From: Bacteroidia bacterium
Lineage (GTDB): Bacteria > Bacteroidota > Bacteroidia > B-17B0 > Aurantibacillaceae
DNA length: 64,000 nucleotides
Assembly (NCBI GenBank): GCA_026003255.1
Contig: BPGX01000002.1
Coordinates: forward strand, 1 to 64,000
Direction of reading: 5' to 3'
This document shows, one piece after another, positions 60,321 through 64,000 of the stretch. Numbering within the stretch: position 1 is the first letter of the stretch; each line of letters begins with the position of its first letter. A program made the translations under genes and the position numbers. Below the pieces are notes generated by a model, which ran no database searches, had not been told where the DNA came from, and saw nothing but the letters and a program-made list of their open reading frames with translations.

Positions 60321-61850
60321 ATGAAAACAACTTTACACTTTCTTATACTATTTTGGAGCATAATTCAAATCTTTGTTTTTGAAATGCAAGGACAACAGGG
60401 AACTCTGGATAGCACATTTGGGATTGGAGGAAAAGTAATTACTTCAATTGGGACAACTAGTGCTACTGCCCATTCTATAGCTATTCAAAATGACGGGAAA
60501 ATAGTAGTTGCTGGTGAAAGTTTAAATGGCTCCAATATGGATTTTGCTCTTGTACGTTATAATACAGATGGATCACTTGACAATACATTTGGGAATAATG
60601 GTATTGTTATCACCGATATTAATAATTCCTGGAATAGTGCATATTCTATTGCCATTCAAAATGATGGTAAAATTTTAGTAACGGGTGATAGTGATTATGG
60701 CGTGGCATTAATGCGCTATAATACCGACGGCTCTCTTGATACTACTTTTGGAACAAACGGAAAAGTTCTAACTTTTGTTTATGGTACTTCAGACGTTGGT
60801 CGTTCTGTAATTATTCAAAATGATAATAAGATATTAGTAGCAGGAGACAATGAAGAGAATTTTTTCATCATTAGATATAATCCAGACGGAACATTGGATA
60901 ATTCCTTTGGTACTGGAGGTAAAGTACCTATTCTTGCCGGTATAGTATCCCAATTAAATTCTGTAGTGCTTCAAAATGATGGAAAAATAGTAGTAGCAGG
61001 ATGGAATTATAGTGTACCCTATAACGGAAATGACTTTGTATTATTTCGTTTAAATACTGACGGCACACTTGATAATACATTTGGTTCAAATGGAAAAATA
61101 GTAACTGATTTTAGAACAAATCACGATGATGGAAGAAATGTTCTCATCCAAAATGATGGAAAAATTGTGGCAGTTGGTAGCAGTTATTACAGCTATTTGA
61201 CTTACAACTGGGATTTTGCCCTGGCAAGATATAACAGCAATGGTTCTTTAGATACAACTTTTGGTACAAGTGGAAAATCAGTGCTAATTATTAGTAATAA
61301 CATTGATTTTTGCTATTCTGGAATTCTGCAAAGTGATGGAAAAATTTTAGCAGTTGGAACAAGCTCAATCGGTACTAACTATGATTTTGTTTTAGTTCGT
61401 TTCAATAGCGATGGAACATTAGATAGCACCTTTGGTACAAATGGTATTGTTTTTACTGATTTTAGTAACAATTGGGACGAAGCTCACGCCGTTGCATTGC
61501 AAAGTGATGGAAAAATAGTGGTAGCAGGATTTAGTGATAATGCTACTGTAAGAAGTTTTGCTGTAGCAAGATATAACAACCAAATTGTTAATTCTCTCAA
61601 CTCTTTTAATGGTAAAATGAGTATATTAATATTTCCCAACCCAACGAACAATGTTTTAAAAATTTACCATCTTCCTAAAAAAAGTCAGATCAGAATATTT
61701 GACGTTTATGGAAAATTAGTTCATGAAAAAATAATCTCTGAAGATAATAATACTACTCTACAATTAGGATATTTAGAAGAAGGAATATATACTGTACAAA
61801 TACTTAATAACGACTTTCTATTTCAGAAAAAAATAATCGTAACGAAATAG
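60321..61850 (+). CDS. Delta-60-type repeat protein with T9SS type A sorting domain
   Basis: Repeated NDGKIVVAG....DFALVRYNTDGSLDNTFG units; C-term IFPNPTNNVLKIYHLPKKSQIRIFDVYGKLVHE...GIYTVQILNNDFLFQKKIIV. Confidence 0.92.
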   Translation: MKTTLHFLILFWSIIQIFVFEMQGQQGTLDSTFGIGGKVITSIGTTSATAHSIAIQNDGKIVVAGESLNGSNMDFALVRYNTDGSLDNTFGNNGIVITDINNSWNSAYSIAIQNDGKILVTGDSDYGVALMRYNTDGSLDTTFGTNGKVLTFVYGTSDVGRSVIIQNDNKILVAGDNEENFFIIRYNPDGTLDNSFGTGGKVPILAGIVSQLNSVVLQNDGKIVVAGWNYSVPYNGNDFVLFRLNTDGTLDNTFGSNGKIVTDFRTNHDDGRNVLIQNDGKIVAVGSSYYSYLTYNWDFALARYNSNGSLDTTFGTSGKSVLIISNNIDFCYSGILQSDGKILAVGTSSIGTNYDFVLVRFNSDGTLDSTFGTNGIVFTDFSNNWDEAHAVALQSDGKIVVAGFSDNATVRSFAVARYNNQIVNSLNSFNGKMSILIFPNPTNNVLKIYHLPKKSQIRIFDVYGKLVHEKIISEDNNTTLQLGYLEEGIYTVQILNNDFLFQKKIIVTK

Positions 61851-61878
61851 AATTTTGCTTAGTTTTTCTATATTACTC

Positions 61879-62180
61879 ATTTTAACCCAAATTATTCATT
61901 AGGACTTTCTCAAACGGTCTGCTCTTCTTTGCTACCGCTGGTTTTAGGCAATGTTTATTTTCACCCTTCCAAAGGTGGAAGGGTAGTTGTAAGAATAAAA
62001 AATAAGCCCGTCATTGCGAAGGCGTGTAACGCCTGAAGCAATCTTAACTTGCATTCTCCCTTCTCTTTCGAGATTGCTTCGCTACGCTCGCAATGACGAA
62101 CACCACACCCGTCATTGCGAGGAGCACAGCGACGAAGCAATCCCCCTGTGAATACATATAATTTCTAATGAATAATTTGA
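61879..62180. repeat. Third composite intergenic repeat region
   Basis: Inverted copy of the 1090-1114 end motif at 61879-61903; hairpins at 61963-61984 and 62020-62034; gtcattgcga/tcgcaatgacg units at about 62007-62042, 62069-62098 and 62108-62142. Confidence 0.8.
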
Positions 62181-62379
62181 GATAATCTGGGATAATTTGG
62201 TTCAGAATAAACAATGAAAATTTTTTGCACGAAAAGAATTTTTTTTATTAACATTGCAAAAAAATGTAAAACAATGAAACCACTATTACAAAAAAATAAA
62301 ACTACAACAATGGCGGCGCACCGCAAAATACAATACAATACAATTAGCGCACCGCGCATTTTGGGGCGTATGTAGTGCT

Positions 62380-63726
62380 TTGATGTGTTTGAATTTGAAT
62401 GCTCAAAATGTAGGAATTAATCCAACAGGAACTCCTCCTAATAATAGTGCTGGATTGGATGTAGATTTTCCAAATAAAGGTTTATTGGTTCCACGAGTAG
62501 CATTGACAAGTACAACAGATGGAGCAACTATTCCATCACCGGCGACTTCTCTTTTGGTGTATAATACTGGTGCTGGTGGCTTAACACCTGCTGGCTACTA
62601 TTACAATGCCGGAACACCTGGTTCACCAAACTGGGTACGCTTACTCATCACCGGCACGCCTTCTGATACATGGCTCACACTCGGAAATGCAGGCACTACA
62701 GCAGGGACACATTTTGTAGGGACAACGGATAATGTGGATTTAGTATTCAAAACAAACAACCTTGAAAGAATGCGTATTACAAGCACTGGCAACGTCGGCA
62801 TCGGGACGACGACACCGATGGCGAAGTTGGAAGTAAGCGGGAATATACTTCAACAAAATCAGAATGTTCTAATGGCCAGAAATTCTAGTGGAGTAGTAGA
62901 GGTCTGGATGTGGCCGAGATGGTCAGATGATGTTATGTACACCAATTTTGGTTCCGGCGGATGGAATATCAGAAATAACTCTTCTTCCAATGTTATGTTT
63001 TTGACAAATTCCGGCAACGTCGGCATCGGGACGACAAGCCCTGCAGTTAAACTTGAAATTGTTAATGGTAACAATACCGAATTTGTTCGATTAAATAGAG
63101 GTGTAGGGAATCCATTCCAAATTCTTTTTGGTGATAATCAAGGTGGAGAAAGTAACCCAGCTGGTGTTGTTTATTTTGAAATCGGTGGTAATGAATCTTA
63201 CGTCTTTGGGGGACATACAATGCCAGACGGTAATCTATCCAGAAATTTAGGTAAACCAGGCCATATGTGGAATGGTGTTTATGCCAGTGACTATTATATC
63301 AATGTCTGTGGAAGCTGGCTTTCGGCATGGACATGTTCTGATATCAGATACAAAAAAGACATCAAAGAGATAAGTAACACCTTAAATGATGTACTAAAAT
63401 TACAACCTGTATACTACAAATGGAGAAAGGATGAATTCCCAGATATGCATTTTAATGAGAAACAACAAATAGGTTTAATTGCACAGGATGTAGAAAAAAT
63501 ATTTCCTGAATTAATAAGTACTAATGATAAAGGATACAAATCTATTGATTATGGAAAATTTGCTCCTATACTTATTCAAGCCATAAAAGAACAACAATTA
63601 TTAATAACAGAACTCCAACAAAAAAATAAGATTTTAGAATCAAAAATTAAAGAATTAGAAAATCTGAAAGAAGAAATAGAACCCATTAAAAAAGGGATAG
63701 AAAGTAAAACAACAAGCAGTAAATAA
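62380..63726 (+). CDS. Exported protein with C-terminal Peptidase_S74-like intramolecular chaperone domain; true 5' end probably frameshifted from ATG 62274
   Basis: SDIRYKKDIKEISNTLNDVLKLQPVYYKWR...QQIGLIAQDVEKIFPELI; coiled coil C-terminus; NVGIGTTTP repeats. Listed start is a TTG inside an apparent signal peptide. Confidence 0.8.
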   Translation: MMCLNLNAQNVGINPTGTPPNNSAGLDVDFPNKGLLVPRVALTSTTDGATIPSPATSLLVYNTGAGGLTPAGYYYNAGTPGSPNWVRLLITGTPSDTWLTLGNAGTTAGTHFVGTTDNVDLVFKTNNLERMRITSTGNVGIGTTTPMAKLEVSGNILQQNQNVLMARNSSGVVEVWMWPRWSDDVMYTNFGSGGWNIRNNSSSNVMFLTNSGNVGIGTTSPAVKLEIVNGNNTEFVRLNRGVGNPFQILFGDNQGGESNPAGVVYFEIGGNESYVFGGHTMPDGNLSRNLGKPGHMWNGVYASDYYINVCGSWLSAWTCSDIRYKKDIKEISNTLNDVLKLQPVYYKWRKDEFPDMHFNEKQQIGLIAQDVEKIFPELISTNDKGYKSIDYGKFAPILIQAIKEQQLLITELQQKNKILESKIKELENLKEEIEPIKKGIESKTTSSK

Positions 63727-63750
63727 ATGAAAACATTCACAAAAAGCGTT

Positions 63751-63779
63751 TTGAATAACAAAAAATTTCCTACCTTTGC
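63751..63779 (+). promoter_or_regulatory. Bacteroidota-type promoter upstream of rpsP (TTTG-N17-TACCTTTG)
   Basis: TTTG 63751-63754 and TACCTTTG 63772-63779, 28 nt before ATG 63808. Confidence 0.65.
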
Positions 63780-63807
63780 CCCCCTTAATAATTAAAAACA
63801 ACTAACA

Positions 63808-64000
63808 ATGGCTACAAGAATGCGTTTACAAAGACACGGAAAGAAGAATTATGCCTTCTTTCACATTGTGGTAGCGGACAGTAGAGCCCCACGAGATGGG
63901 AAGTTCATCGAAAAATTAGGTTATTATAATCCTAATACCAACCCTGCCACCATTGAATTAAACTTCGATAGAGCCCTCCATTGGCTTAATGTAGGTGCTC
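63808..64000 (+). CDS. rpsP: 30S ribosomal protein S16, 3' truncated by window edge
   Basis: Translated by eye, absent from ORF track: [64 protein letters not shown]. Confidence 0.95.
   Translation, partial: MATRMRLQRHGKKNYAFFHIVVADSRAPRDGKFIEKLGYYNPNTNPATIELNFDRALHWLNVGA

Overview
AT-rich, gene-dense chromosomal segment that looks like Bacteroidota: T9SS type A and type B sorted proteins, a T9SS plug-like (DUF5103) protein, DUF5723/OmpA protein, and TAnnTTTG-type -7 promoter elements. Most of the window is ordinary core genome: pdhA/pdhC, feoAB, sod, queD-like, plsY, purK, ppk1-ppx-cdaA, rsmF-like, nadK, polA, lipid kinase, waaA, msrB, NUDIX, GDP-fucose synthase, kmo, recG and the 5' end of rpsP. 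There is one tRNA-Val(TAC). I saw no CRISPR array, transposase, integrase or phage block. The items most worth a second look are: (i) a family of composite intergenic repeats whose inner hairpins differ in sequence but each stay self-complementary (685-1114, 57172-57406, 61879-62180); (ii) an MNT nucleotidyltransferase/HEPN module embedded between pdhA and pdhC, with the HEPN reading frame broken; (iii) four probable frameshifts, all outside the core genes, including an A9 tract in an outer-membrane beta-barrel gene; (iv) a ppk1-ppx-cdaA cluster linking polyphosphate and c-di-AMP; (v) a tandem pair of paralogous QKRLYR lipoproteins of unknown function. No search or computation was run. All family names come from motif recognition by eye.
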